Part shown: positions 27,230 through 33,900 of the stretch, piece by piece | How the letters are laid out: the number at the start of each line of letters is the position of its first letter | Numbering within the stretch: the stretch's first letter is position 1 | Assembly: GCA_003153475.1 (NCBI GenBank) | Contig: PLYT01000108.1 | Coordinates: forward strand, 1-33,900 | Length of the DNA: 33,900 nucleotides | Source of the DNA: Betaproteobacteria bacterium | Lineage (GTDB): Bacteria > Pseudomonadota > Gammaproteobacteria > Burkholderiales > Casimicrobiaceae | Reading direction: 5' to 3' | The notes under the pieces: model-generated | The model's database searches: none | The model's input: only the letters and a program-made list of their open reading frames with translations | What the model was told of the DNA's origin: nothing | Translations under genes and position numbers: made by a program

Positions 27230-28186
27230 ATGCTCTGCCGCACCGCCAACGAGCTCTACTGGATGGCACGCCATATCGAGCGCGCCGAGAACACCGCGCG
27301 CCTGCTCGACGTGACGTACCGGATGTCGCTGCTGCCGTACGATGCGGTCGAGCCTGGGCTGGCGTGGGCCGAGCCCTGGGCGGTTCCGCTGATCACGTCG
27401 GGCCTCGCGACCGCCTTCTACGAGCGCTTTCCGCAGCTTTCGGCTGAAAGCGTGCTGCGCTACATGATCCTGGACGCCGGCAATCCCTCGTCGATCTTCT
27501 GCTGCCTCCGCGCCGCGCGCGAATCGGCGCGGGCGGTCCGGGGTGCGATCACCTCCGAGATGTACGAAGACCTCAATTCGGCGTGGCTGGAGATGCGCGG
27601 CCAGAACTACGACAACATCCAGGGCAGCGGCGTGTCCGAATTTCTCGGCTGGGTCAAGATGCGCTCGCACCTGTTCCGCGGCGTGACCTTCGGGACGATG
27701 CTGCGCGACGAAGGCTATCACTTCATCCGGCTCGGCACGCACATCGAACGAGGCGACAACACCGCGCGCATTCTGGACGTCAAGTACCACACCTTGCTGC
27801 CGTCGGTGGCCGAGGTCGGCGGCGCCGTCGACTACTACCAGTGGGGCGCGCTGCTGCGCTCGGTGTCGGGCTTCGAGTCGTATCGCAAGATCTACAGCGA
27901 TGTCATTACGCCGCGTCGCGTGGCCGAGCTTCTGATATTGCGGCAGGACATGCCCCGTTCGCTGCATTCGTGCATGAATTTCATCAACGAGACCCTGGCC
28001 GCTCTTTGCGACGACAGCTCGACCGAAATCAGGCGAGCCAGCGGCGAACTGCACGCCAGGCTTCGCTTTGCGCGCACTGATGACATCATCCGGTTCGGAC
28101 TGCACGAATACCTGATGGAATTTCTTGATCGAATTTCCGAGCTGGGCGACGAAATCAGCAGCCACTTCCTGGTCCCGACGTTTTAG
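27230..28186 (+). CDS. Alpha-E domain protein (DUF403)
   Basis: A 318-residue, mostly alpha-helical protein of the alpha-E family, almost always found beside the circularly permuted ATP-grasp protein. It contains an internal duplication: HIERAENTARLLDVTY at 15-30 and HIERGDNTARILDVKY at 171-186, each followed by a short LLP stretch. This suggests two copies of one helical unit that may form a symmetrical binding surface. No catalytic motif or signal peptide is recognised, and its biochemical role is unknown. The start ATG 27230 gives MLCRTANELYWMARHIERAENTARLL, the usual family N-terminus; a clear Shine-Dalgarno is lacking. It lies 54 bases after the ATP-grasp gene and 59 bases before Anbu. 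Confidence 0.88.
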   Translation: MLCRTANELYWMARHIERAENTARLLDVTYRMSLLPYDAVEPGLAWAEPWAVPLITSGLATAFYERFPQLSAESVLRYMILDAGNPSSIFCCLRAARESARAVRGAITSEMYEDLNSAWLEMRGQNYDNIQGSGVSEFLGWVKMRSHLFRGVTFGTMLRDEGYHFIRLGTHIERGDNTARILDVKYHTLLPSVAEVGGAVDYYQWGALLRSVSGFESYRKIYSDVITPRRVAELLILRQDMPRSLHSCMNFINETLAALCDDSSTEIRRASGELHARLRFARTDDIIRFGLHEYLMEFLDRISELGDEISSHFLVPTF

Positions 28187-28211
28187 GACCTGCTCCAGCG
28201 GCGACTTCCGG

Positions 28212-28217
28212 TAGAAT
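28212..28217 (+). promoter_or_regulatory. possible -10 element ahead of the Anbu gene
   Basis: TAGAAT (five of six) lies in the 59-base gap between the alpha-E and Anbu genes, 28 bases before the Anbu start. No acceptable -35 was found at 16-18 bases. An internal promoter for Anbu and the transglutaminase gene is possible but weak. Confidence 0.28.
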
Positions 28218-28245
28218 CGCCCCACCCGACTGCAGCAGACCGTCT

Positions 28246-28977
28246 ATGACCTATTGCGTTGCCATGTCGCTCGAAGCCGGGATGATTTTCGCCGCGGACT
28301 CGCGCACGAACGCCGGCGTCGACCAGATCGGACGCTTTTCCAAGATGCGAGTCTTCTCGCGGGAAGGGAATCGCGTCGTCGTCACGCTGTCGTCCGGGAA
28401 CCTGTCGATGACGCAGAGCGCGCTGAACATACTGGAGCAGCGCGCGCGCTCCGGCGACAGCCAGCTTCAGCTGTGGAATGCGCCGTCGATGTTCGACATC
28501 GCGCGGCTGGTCGGCGACGCCTTGCGGGAGGTCAAGACGCGGGACGGTCCGTATCTCCTGCAGAACAACATCGATTCCCACGCGACGTTCATCGTCGGCG
28601 GACAGGTGCGCGACGAGGCGCCGCGGCTGTTCGAGGTCTACAGCGAGGGCAATTTCATCGAGGCCACCACCGACACCTGCTATTTCCAGATCGGCGAGAG
28701 CAAGTATGGCAAGCCGGTGATCGACCGCGTCATCACGCGCGCGACCTCGCTGCAGGAAGCGACCAAATGCACGATCGTATCGTTCGACTCGACGATGCGA
28801 TCGAATATCTCGGTCGGGCTGCCGATCGACCTCGCCGTGTACGAGACCGACACCCTGCGCGTCAAGCTGCAAAAGCGGATCGAGGAGTCCGATCCCTATT
28901 TCCAGATGATACACACGCAGTGGGGCGAGGGGCTGCGGCGCGTTTTTGCCGAGTTGCCGAACCCGGAGTGGTCATGA
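28246..28977 (+). CDS. Anbu, proteasome-type peptidase (BPH)
   Basis: A 243-residue member of the Anbu (ancestral beta subunit) branch of N-terminal-nucleophile hydrolases, related to HslV and the 20S proteasome beta subunit. Loss of the initiator Met would expose Thr (MTYCVAMSLEAGM). Counting from that Thr as 1, Asp17 (in AADSR) and Lys32 (in FSKM) match the proteasome catalytic Asp17/Lys33 pair. TLSSGNLSMTQ and HATFIVGGQV are family landmarks. No ATPase regulator (HslU, ClpX-like) is encoded here. Its partners are instead the ATP-grasp, alpha-E and transglutaminase-like proteins. The transglutaminase gene starts 13 bases after its stop. The natural substrate is unknown. Confidence 0.93.
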   Translation: MTYCVAMSLEAGMIFAADSRTNAGVDQIGRFSKMRVFSREGNRVVVTLSSGNLSMTQSALNILEQRARSGDSQLQLWNAPSMFDIARLVGDALREVKTRDGPYLLQNNIDSHATFIVGGQVRDEAPRLFEVYSEGNFIEATTDTCYFQIGESKYGKPVIDRVITRATSLQEATKCTIVSFDSTMRSNISVGLPIDLAVYETDTLRVKLQKRIEESDPYFQMIHTQWGEGLRRVFAELPNPEWS

Positions 28978-28990
28978 GAGGCGTAGCCGG

Positions 28991-31900
28991 ATGGCGATTC
29001 GCGTAGCGCTGCTGCACCGCACGGCGTACTCGTTCGACCGGTTCGTCAATCTGTCGCCGCACGAAGTGCGGCTGCGGCCGGCACCGCACTGCCGGACGCC
29101 GATCATCGGCTACTCGCTGCGGGTCGACCCGGCGCGGCATTTTCTCAACTGGCAGCAGGATCCATACGGCAACTGGGTTGCCCGGCTGGTCTTCCCCGAG
29201 CGGGCGAACCGGCTGGAGATCGTCGTCGATCTCGTCGCCGACATGACGGTGATCAACCCGTTCGATTTTTTCGTCGAACCCTATGCCGAGCAATTTCCGT
29301 TTGCGTATGCGAGCGCGCTCGCCAAGGAGCTGATTCCGTTCCTTGAGGCGGACCCGCCCGAATCGCGCCTGGAAGCCTGGCTCGCCGCGTTTCGCGCCGG
29401 CATCAAGCCGGACGAAGCGACGGTGCCGATGCTGGTCCGCCTCAATCAGCAGCTCAAAGACGAGATCCGCTACCTGGTGCGCATGGAGCCGGGCGTGCAG
29501 ACGCCCGAGCAGACGCTGGCGCAGGCGAGCGGATCGTGCCGCGACAGCGGATGGCTGCTGGTGCAGATCCTGCGCCGGCTGGGGCTCGCTGCGCGCTTCA
29601 CTTCCGGCTATCTGATCCAGCTCGTCGCCGACGTCAAGGCGCTCGACGGGCCGGCCGGCCCCGAGCGCGATTTCACTGACCTGCACGCGTGGGCGGAGGT
29701 CTATCTGCCGGGCGCCGGCTGGATCGGTCTCGATCCGACGTCGGGACTCCTGGCCGGCGAAGGACACATTCCGCTGGCGGCCACCGCCGATCCGGGGAGC
29801 GCCGCGCCGGTGGTTGGCTATACCGACCCGTGCCAAAGCGAGCTTCACGTCGCGATGACGGTGACGCGCACGCACGAGGATCCTCGCGTCACGATGCCCT
29901 ACAGCGAAGTGCAATGGGCAAAGATCGATGCGCTGGGCGAACAGGTCGATCGCGATCTGGCCACGCACGACGTGCGGCTGACGCAGGGAGGCGAGCCGAC
30001 GTTCGTCTCGATCGACGACATGGAAGGTGCGGAGTGGAACATTGCGGCGCTGGGCGCCAAAAAGCGCGAGCTCGCCGAAGTCCTGCTGCGACGCCTGATG
30101 GCGCGCTTCGCCCGCGGCGGATTCGTGCATACGGGCCTGGGCAAATGGTATCCGGGCGAGCCGCTGCCGCGTTGGGCTCTGGCGGTTTACTGGCGCAGCG
30201 ACGGCACGGCCCTTTGGAGCGATGCGTCGCTGCTTGCCGATACGCGCCATCCGGGTCGCGCCGATCTGTCGGTCGCGCGCGACTTCACCGGCGCGCTTGC
30301 GGTCGCGCTGGGACTGCCACCGGAAATGGTACTGACCGCCTACGAGGACGTGCCGCGGCTGCTCGCCAACGAGGCGGCACTGCCGACCAACGCCGATCCA
30401 CTCCAGGCGGACCTGTCGAATCCGGCCGAGCGCTCGCGCCTCGCCCGACTGCTGCTCTCCGGCCTCGATCGCCCCGCCGGGTTCGTGCTGCCGCTCAAGG
30501 CCGTGGCGCCGGACGAGGGCGGCGGCGATGGCGCGGTCTGGGAGACGAGCCCCTGGCCGCTGCGTCGCGAGCGGCTCTATGCGGTCGCGGGCGATTCGCC
30601 GCTGGGTCTGCGCCTGCCCTTGTCGTCGTTGCCGAAAGTCCTGCCCGAAGAGGAGGAGATCGAATACGCGGTCGATCCGTTCGCGCCCCGCGCCGTGCTG
30701 CCGCCGCGATCGCGGCGGGCGGCGGCGACGGGGCGGGCGCGCGGCGACAAGCCGCGCGAAGTCATCAAGACCGCGCTGACCGTCCAGATACGCGACAGTC
30801 ATCTGCACGTATTCATGCCGCCGCTCAAGCGCATCGAGGATTATCTCGAGCTGCTCTCGGGCGTGGAGAACACCGCGCGCGCGATTCGCGTGCCGGTCGT
30901 CATCGAAGGTTATGTGCCGCCGCGCGACCCTGGGCTGCGCGTGCTCGGCGTCACGCCTGATCCCGGCGTGATCGAGGTCAACGTTCATCCGGCAGCGTCG
31001 TGGCAGGAATTGATTGCGACGACCGAAACGCTTTATGACGAGGCGCGCCAGGCGCGCCTGGCGACCGAGAAATTCATGCTCGACGGCCGCCACATGGGCA
31101 CCGGCGGCGGCAATCACATCACGCTGGGCGGTGCGGCGCCGGCCGACAGCCCGTTGCTGCGACGGCCGGACCTGCTGCAAAGCCTGCTTACCTACTGGCA
31201 GAACCATCCGGCGCTGTCCTATCTCTTTTCGGGCATGTTCGTCGGGCCGACCAGTCAGGCGCCGCGTGTCGACGAGGCACGCGACGACCGTCTCTACGAG
31301 CTGGAGATTGCGTTTCAGCAGCTCTCGCGCAAGCACGAGTTCAAGAAGGACGAATCGCTCCCCTGGCTGATCGACCGCTCGCTGCGCCATCTGCTGACCG
31401 ATCTGACCGGGAACACGCACCGCGCCGAGTTCTCGATCGACAAGCTGTACTCGCCCGACACGCCCACCGGCCGCCTGGGACTGCTCGAATTTCGCGCCTT
31501 CGAGATGCCGCCGCATGCGCGGATGAGCGCCGTGCAGATGCTGTTGCTGCGTGCGCTGGTGGCGCGCTTCTGGCAGGAGCCTTATCGCGGCGGGCTGATC
31601 CGATGGGGAACGGCGCTGCATGACCGCTGGCTGCTGCCGCACTACGTGATGACCGATATGCGCGACGTCGTCGCCGAGCTCAATGCCTTCGGCTACCCGT
31701 TCGACGAATCATGGTTGGCGCCGTTTCTCGAATTCCGCTTTCCTCGTTTCGGCATCGTCGACTACGACGGCGTGTCGATCGAGCTGCGTCAGGCGATCGA
31801 GCCCTGGCATGTATTGGGTGAAGAGATCAGCGGCACCGGCACCGCACGCTATGTCGACTCGTCGGTCGAGCGCCTGCAGGTCAAAGCGCTCGGCATCACC

Positions 31901-32287
31901 GCGAGTCGCCACGCGCTGACTTGCAACGGACGCCTGCTACCGCTCACCGCGACCGGTGTACCGCGCGAATTCGTCGCCGGCGTGCGCTTCAAGGCCTGGA
32001 GCCCGCCATCGGCATTGCATCCGACGATCGGCGTTCACGCGCCGCTGATCTTCGATCTGGTCGACACCTGGTCGGCGCGCGCGATCGGAGGCTGCACCTA
32101 TCACGTCACCCATCCGGGCGGGCGGAGCTACGACACCTTTCCGGTCAATGCCAACGAGGCCGAGGCGCGTCGCGTCGCGCGCTTCTGGCCGCACGGCCAT
32201 ACGCCAGGGCCGCTCGACATCGCGCCGGAGGGGCCGAACCCGGCCACGCCGACGTCGCTCGATTTGCGCTGGCAGCCGGGCAGCTAG
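28991..32287 (+). CDS. Large transglutaminase-like / DUF2126 protein
   Basis: A 1098-residue two-part protein. The N-terminal half (about 1-300) holds a beta-rich region ([24 protein letters not shown]) and a transglutaminase-like cysteine peptidase core with a complete triad: C183 ([11 protein letters not shown]), H232 ([11 protein letters not shown]) and D248 (GLDPTSGLL). The C-terminal ~790 residues match DUF2126, whose function is unknown ([41 protein letters not shown] and [32 protein letters not shown]). Bacterial proteins of this type are usually hydrolases rather than cross-linkers. I chose ATG 28991 because AGAGG (28977-28981) is 9 bases upstream; the frame is open a little earlier, inside the Anbu gene. 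Its TAG stop shares its last base with the GTG start of gltX. Confidence 0.9.
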   Translation: MAIRVALLHRTAYSFDRFVNLSPHEVRLRPAPHCRTPIIGYSLRVDPARHFLNWQQDPYGNWVARLVFPERANRLEIVVDLVADMTVINPFDFFVEPYAEQFPFAYASALAKELIPFLEADPPESRLEAWLAAFRAGIKPDEATVPMLVRLNQQLKDEIRYLVRMEPGVQTPEQTLAQASGSCRDSGWLLVQILRRLGLAARFTSGYLIQLVADVKALDGPAGPERDFTDLHAWAEVYLPGAGWIGLDPTSGLLAGEGHIPLAATADPGSAAPVVGYTDPCQSELHVAMTVTRTHEDPRVTMPYSEVQWAKIDALGEQVDRDLATHDVRLTQGGEPTFVSIDDMEGAEWNIAALGAKKRELAEVLLRRLMARFARGGFVHTGLGKWYPGEPLPRWALAVYWRSDGTALWSDASLLADTRHPGRADLSVARDFTGALAVALGLPPEMVLTAYEDVPRLLANEAALPTNADPLQADLSNPAERSRLARLLLSGLDRPAGFVLPLKAVAPDEGGGDGAVWETSPWPLRRERLYAVAGDSPLGLRLPLSSLPKVLPEEEEIEYAVDPFAPRAVLPPRSRRAAATGRARGDKPREVIKTALTVQIRDSHLHVFMPPLKRIEDYLELLSGVENTARAIRVPVVIEGYVPPRDPGLRVLGVTPDPGVIEVNVHPAASWQELIATTETLYDEARQARLATEKFMLDGRHMGTGGGNHITLGGAAPADSPLLRRPDLLQSLLTYWQNHPALSYLFSGMFVGPTSQAPRVDEARDDRLYELEIAFQQLSRKHEFKKDESLPWLIDRSLRHLLTDLTGNTHRAEFSIDKLYSPDTPTGRLGLLEFRAFEMPPHARMSAVQMLLLRALVARFWQEPYRGGLIRWGTALHDRWLLPHYVMTDMRDVVAELNAFGYPFDESWLAPFLEFRFPRFGIVDYDGVSIELRQAIEPWHVLGEEISGTGTARYVDSSVERLQVKALGITASRHALTCNGRLLPLTATGVPREFVAGVRFKAWSPPSALHPTIGVHAPLIFDLVDTWSARAIGGCTYHVTHPGGRSYDTFPVNANEAEARRVARFWPHGHTPGPLDIAPEGPNPATPTSLDLRWQPGS

Positions 32288-33696
32288 TGCACGCCGTTCG
32301 CACGCGCTTTGCGCCCAGCCCGACCGGGTTTCTGCACCTGGGCAACATCCGCTCCGCGCTGTACCCGTGGGCCTATGCGCGCAAGCACCACGGCGCATTC
32401 ATACTGCGCATCGAGGACACCGACGCCGAGCGTTCGACGCAGGAAGCGGTGCAGGCGATTCTGGACAGCATGGCGTGGCTCGGCTTCGACTACGACGAGG
32501 GTCCGATCTACCAGACGCAGCGGATGGATCGCTATCGCGAAGTGGTCGCCGCCATGCTCGCCGCCGGCACCGCTTATCACTGTTACGCGACGACCGAAGA
32601 GCTCGACCAGCTGCGCGCCGCGCAGCTCGCCCGCGGCGAAAAGCCGCGCTACGACCGGCGCTGGCGCCCGGAGCCCGGCAAGACGCTCCCCACGCCTCCG
32701 GCCGGCATCCCGCCGGTCGTCCGATTTCGCAATCCGCTCGGCGGCGCCGTCGCCTGGCAGGACGCGGTCAAGGGCCGCATCGAGATCGGCAACGACGAGC
32801 TAGATGACCTGATCATCGCGCGCTCCGACGGCGTGCCGACCTACAATTTCTGCGTCGTCGTCGACGATCTGGACATGCGCATCACCCACGTGATTCGCGG
32901 CGACGATCACGTCAACAACACGCCGCGGCAGATCAACATGATTCTCGCCCTCGGTGGCGCCGAGCCGGTGTACGCACACTTGCCGACGGTGCTCACGCCT
33001 GAAGGCGACAAGCTGTCGAAACGGCACGGCGCGCGCGGCGTGCTGCAGTACCGCGACGACGGCTATCTGCCCGAGGCCGTCGTCAACTACCTGGCGCGCC
33101 TGGGCTGGGCGCACGGGGACGCCGAAGTGTTCTCCTGCGACGAGTTCATCGACTGGTTCGACCTGGCGCACCTTTCCTCGGCGCCGGGGCGCTTCGACCC
33201 GGACAAGCTGAAATGGGTCAATCACGAGCACATCAAGCGCTTGCCGGCGGACGAGCTCGGCCGGCGGCTGGGCCCGTTTCTCGAACATGCTGGGCTCGAC
33301 GTCGCAGGCGGCCCGGCGCCTGCGAGCGTCGCCGAGCTTTTTCGCGACCGCATTGCCACCCTGGCGGAAATGGCCGATGCCGCACACTACTTCTACGCAG
33401 ACCCGACACACGCGATAAACGTCCCGACCAAGTTCGCCGAGGTGATGACCGATCCCGTCAGATCCGCGTTGCCCGAACTGCTGGCCGCGTTCGAGAGCGT
33501 CGAGTGGAGTCGTGAGGCGATCGGTGCCACGATAAAGTCGGTCGCTGCAAAGTGCGGCCTGAAAACCTCGCAACTCATGATGGCGGCACGGGCTCTCGTC
33601 ACCGGCGAACCGCAAACCCCGCCGATCGACGCGGTGCTCGCGCTCCTCGGACGCCAGCACACGATCGACCGCTTGCACCGCGGGCTTGCCGGGTAA
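32287..33696 (+). CDS. gltX: Glutamate-tRNA ligase (glutamyl-tRNA synthetase)
   Basis: A 469-residue class I aminoacyl-tRNA synthetase charging tRNA-Glu. The Rossmann fold has [13 protein letters not shown], with the HIGH-equivalent HLGN at 17-20 and RIEDTD at 41-46. The KMSKS-equivalent is KLSKR at 242-246. The anticodon-binding helical domain fills the C-terminal third. Of the zinc ligands known in E. coli (C98, C100, C125, H127), only one cysteine (C99, in HCYAT) is left, so it is probably a zinc-free form. The start must be GTG 32287, since the frame upstream lies inside the transglutaminase gene and the next Met is residue 62. GTG overlaps the previous stop by one base (TAGTG) and has no Shine-Dalgarno, so translation probably depends on ribosomes finishing the upstream gene. 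Confidence 0.95.
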   Translation: MHAVRTRFAPSPTGFLHLGNIRSALYPWAYARKHHGAFILRIEDTDAERSTQEAVQAILDSMAWLGFDYDEGPIYQTQRMDRYREVVAAMLAAGTAYHCYATTEELDQLRAAQLARGEKPRYDRRWRPEPGKTLPTPPAGIPPVVRFRNPLGGAVAWQDAVKGRIEIGNDELDDLIIARSDGVPTYNFCVVVDDLDMRITHVIRGDDHVNNTPRQINMILALGGAEPVYAHLPTVLTPEGDKLSKRHGARGVLQYRDDGYLPEAVVNYLARLGWAHGDAEVFSCDEFIDWFDLAHLSSAPGRFDPDKLKWVNHEHIKRLPADELGRRLGPFLEHAGLDVAGGPAPASVAELFRDRIATLAEMADAAHYFYADPTHAINVPTKFAEVMTDPVRSALPELLAAFESVEWSREAIGATIKSVAAKCGLKTSQLMMAARALVTGEPQTPPIDAVLALLGRQHTIDRLHRGLAG

Positions 33697-33707
33697 GCGT
33701 GCGTCGT

Positions 33708-33736
33708 TTGTGCGCGACGACCGGTTCAGGTAAAAT
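33708..33736 (+). promoter_or_regulatory. sigma-70 promoter of pyrG
   Basis: TTGTGC (33708-33713) and TAAAAT (33731-33736, five of six) are separated by 17 bases, starting 12 bases after the gltX stop and ending 25 bases before the pyrG ATG. The -10 is strong and the -35 modest. Confidence 0.55.
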
Positions 33737-33760
33737 GGAAATTTCCTGAACTTGTCGTCC

Positions 33761-33900
33761 ATGACCAAGTTCGTTTTCGTGACCGGCGGCGTCGTTTCCT
33801 CTCTGGGGAAGGGTATCGCCGCCGCGTCGCTGGCCGCGATTCTGACCTCCCGCGGCATCCGCGTCACCAATCTCAAGCTCGATCCGTACATCAACGTCGA
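33761..33900 (+). CDS. pyrG: CTP synthase, N-terminal fragment (window ends)
   Basis: The first 46 residues of CTP synthase, the enzyme that makes CTP from UTP with ATP and glutamine. The amidoligase-domain start is plain: [18 protein letters not shown] holds the P-loop ([10 protein letters not shown], residues 9-18), followed by LKLDPYINV, part of the ATP/UTP site. The rest of the gene, including the glutamine amidotransferase domain, is beyond the window. It has its own promoter-like sequence after gltX. Confidence 0.95.
   Translation, partial: MTKFVFVTGGVVSSLGKGIAAASLAAILTSRGIRVTNLKLDPYINV

Noticed and set aside
28862-31642. Long minus-strand open frame (926 codons) opposite the transglutaminase gene
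   Set aside because: Antisense shadow; composition dominated by Arg, Gln and Ala, no motif, no ribosome site.
33702-33719. CGTCG/CGACG stem after gltX as a terminator
   Set aside because: Five base pairs with an eight-base loop and no T tract, overlapping the pyrG -35 region.

Overview
The window is GC-rich bacterial chromosome, most likely from a betaproteobacterium. Supporting signs are the smc-zipA-ligA gene order, an OxyR of Escherichia type, a DppABCDF-type dipeptide transporter, an Anbu proteasome-like cluster, and a dispersed repeat built on the CCCGC/GCGGG hairpin common in beta- and gammaproteobacteria. I cannot fix the family. Almost all the DNA is coding, and no gap between genes exceeds 300 bases. 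There is no CRISPR array, phage, integrase or complete insertion sequence.

Layout. 1-952: the 5' part of a tRNA-Thr(CGU) gene on the minus strand and the rRNA methyltransferase gene rlmB. 1046-6955: a complete peptide ABC transporter (dppA, dppB, dppC, dppD, dppF). It is interrupted by a REP-like repeat after dppA and by a 168-base fold-back element (MITE-like) exactly at the dppB stop codon. 7094-15098: a second, divergent peptide-type ABC transporter whose genes are interleaved with an M20 amidohydrolase and a DUF2817 zinc-carboxypeptidase-like protein. 15274-23774: a compact block smc-zipA-ligA-galU-oxyR (chromosome organisation, division, ligation, UDP-glucose synthesis, peroxide sensing). 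23811-24575: an SDR oxidoreductase. 24617-25321 (minus): an L-2-haloacid dehalogenase with every expected catalytic residue. 25400-25570 (minus): a tRNA-Val(CAC) unit with recognisable promoter and terminator. 25634-32287: the Anbu cluster (circularly permuted ATP-grasp, alpha-E protein, Anbu peptidase, large transglutaminase/DUF2126 protein). 32287-33696: gltX, whose GTG start overlaps the transglutaminase stop codon. 33761 to the end: the start of pyrG behind its own promoter.

How the genes work together. The two transporters would bring peptides or peptide-like compounds across the inner membrane. The second is packaged with two hydrolases, which suggests that its substrate is cleaved after entry. 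The Anbu cluster pairs a predicted ligase (ATP-grasp) and an alpha-helical partner with two predicted peptidase-type enzymes (Anbu and transglutaminase-like). This fits the published idea of a system that makes and breaks a peptide or peptide tag, but its substrate is unknown. It is the least understood system in the window. The other genes are mainly housekeeping.

No searches were run. Functions come from motifs and family resemblance read in the translated sequence. Promoter calls are visual matches to the sigma-70 consensus.
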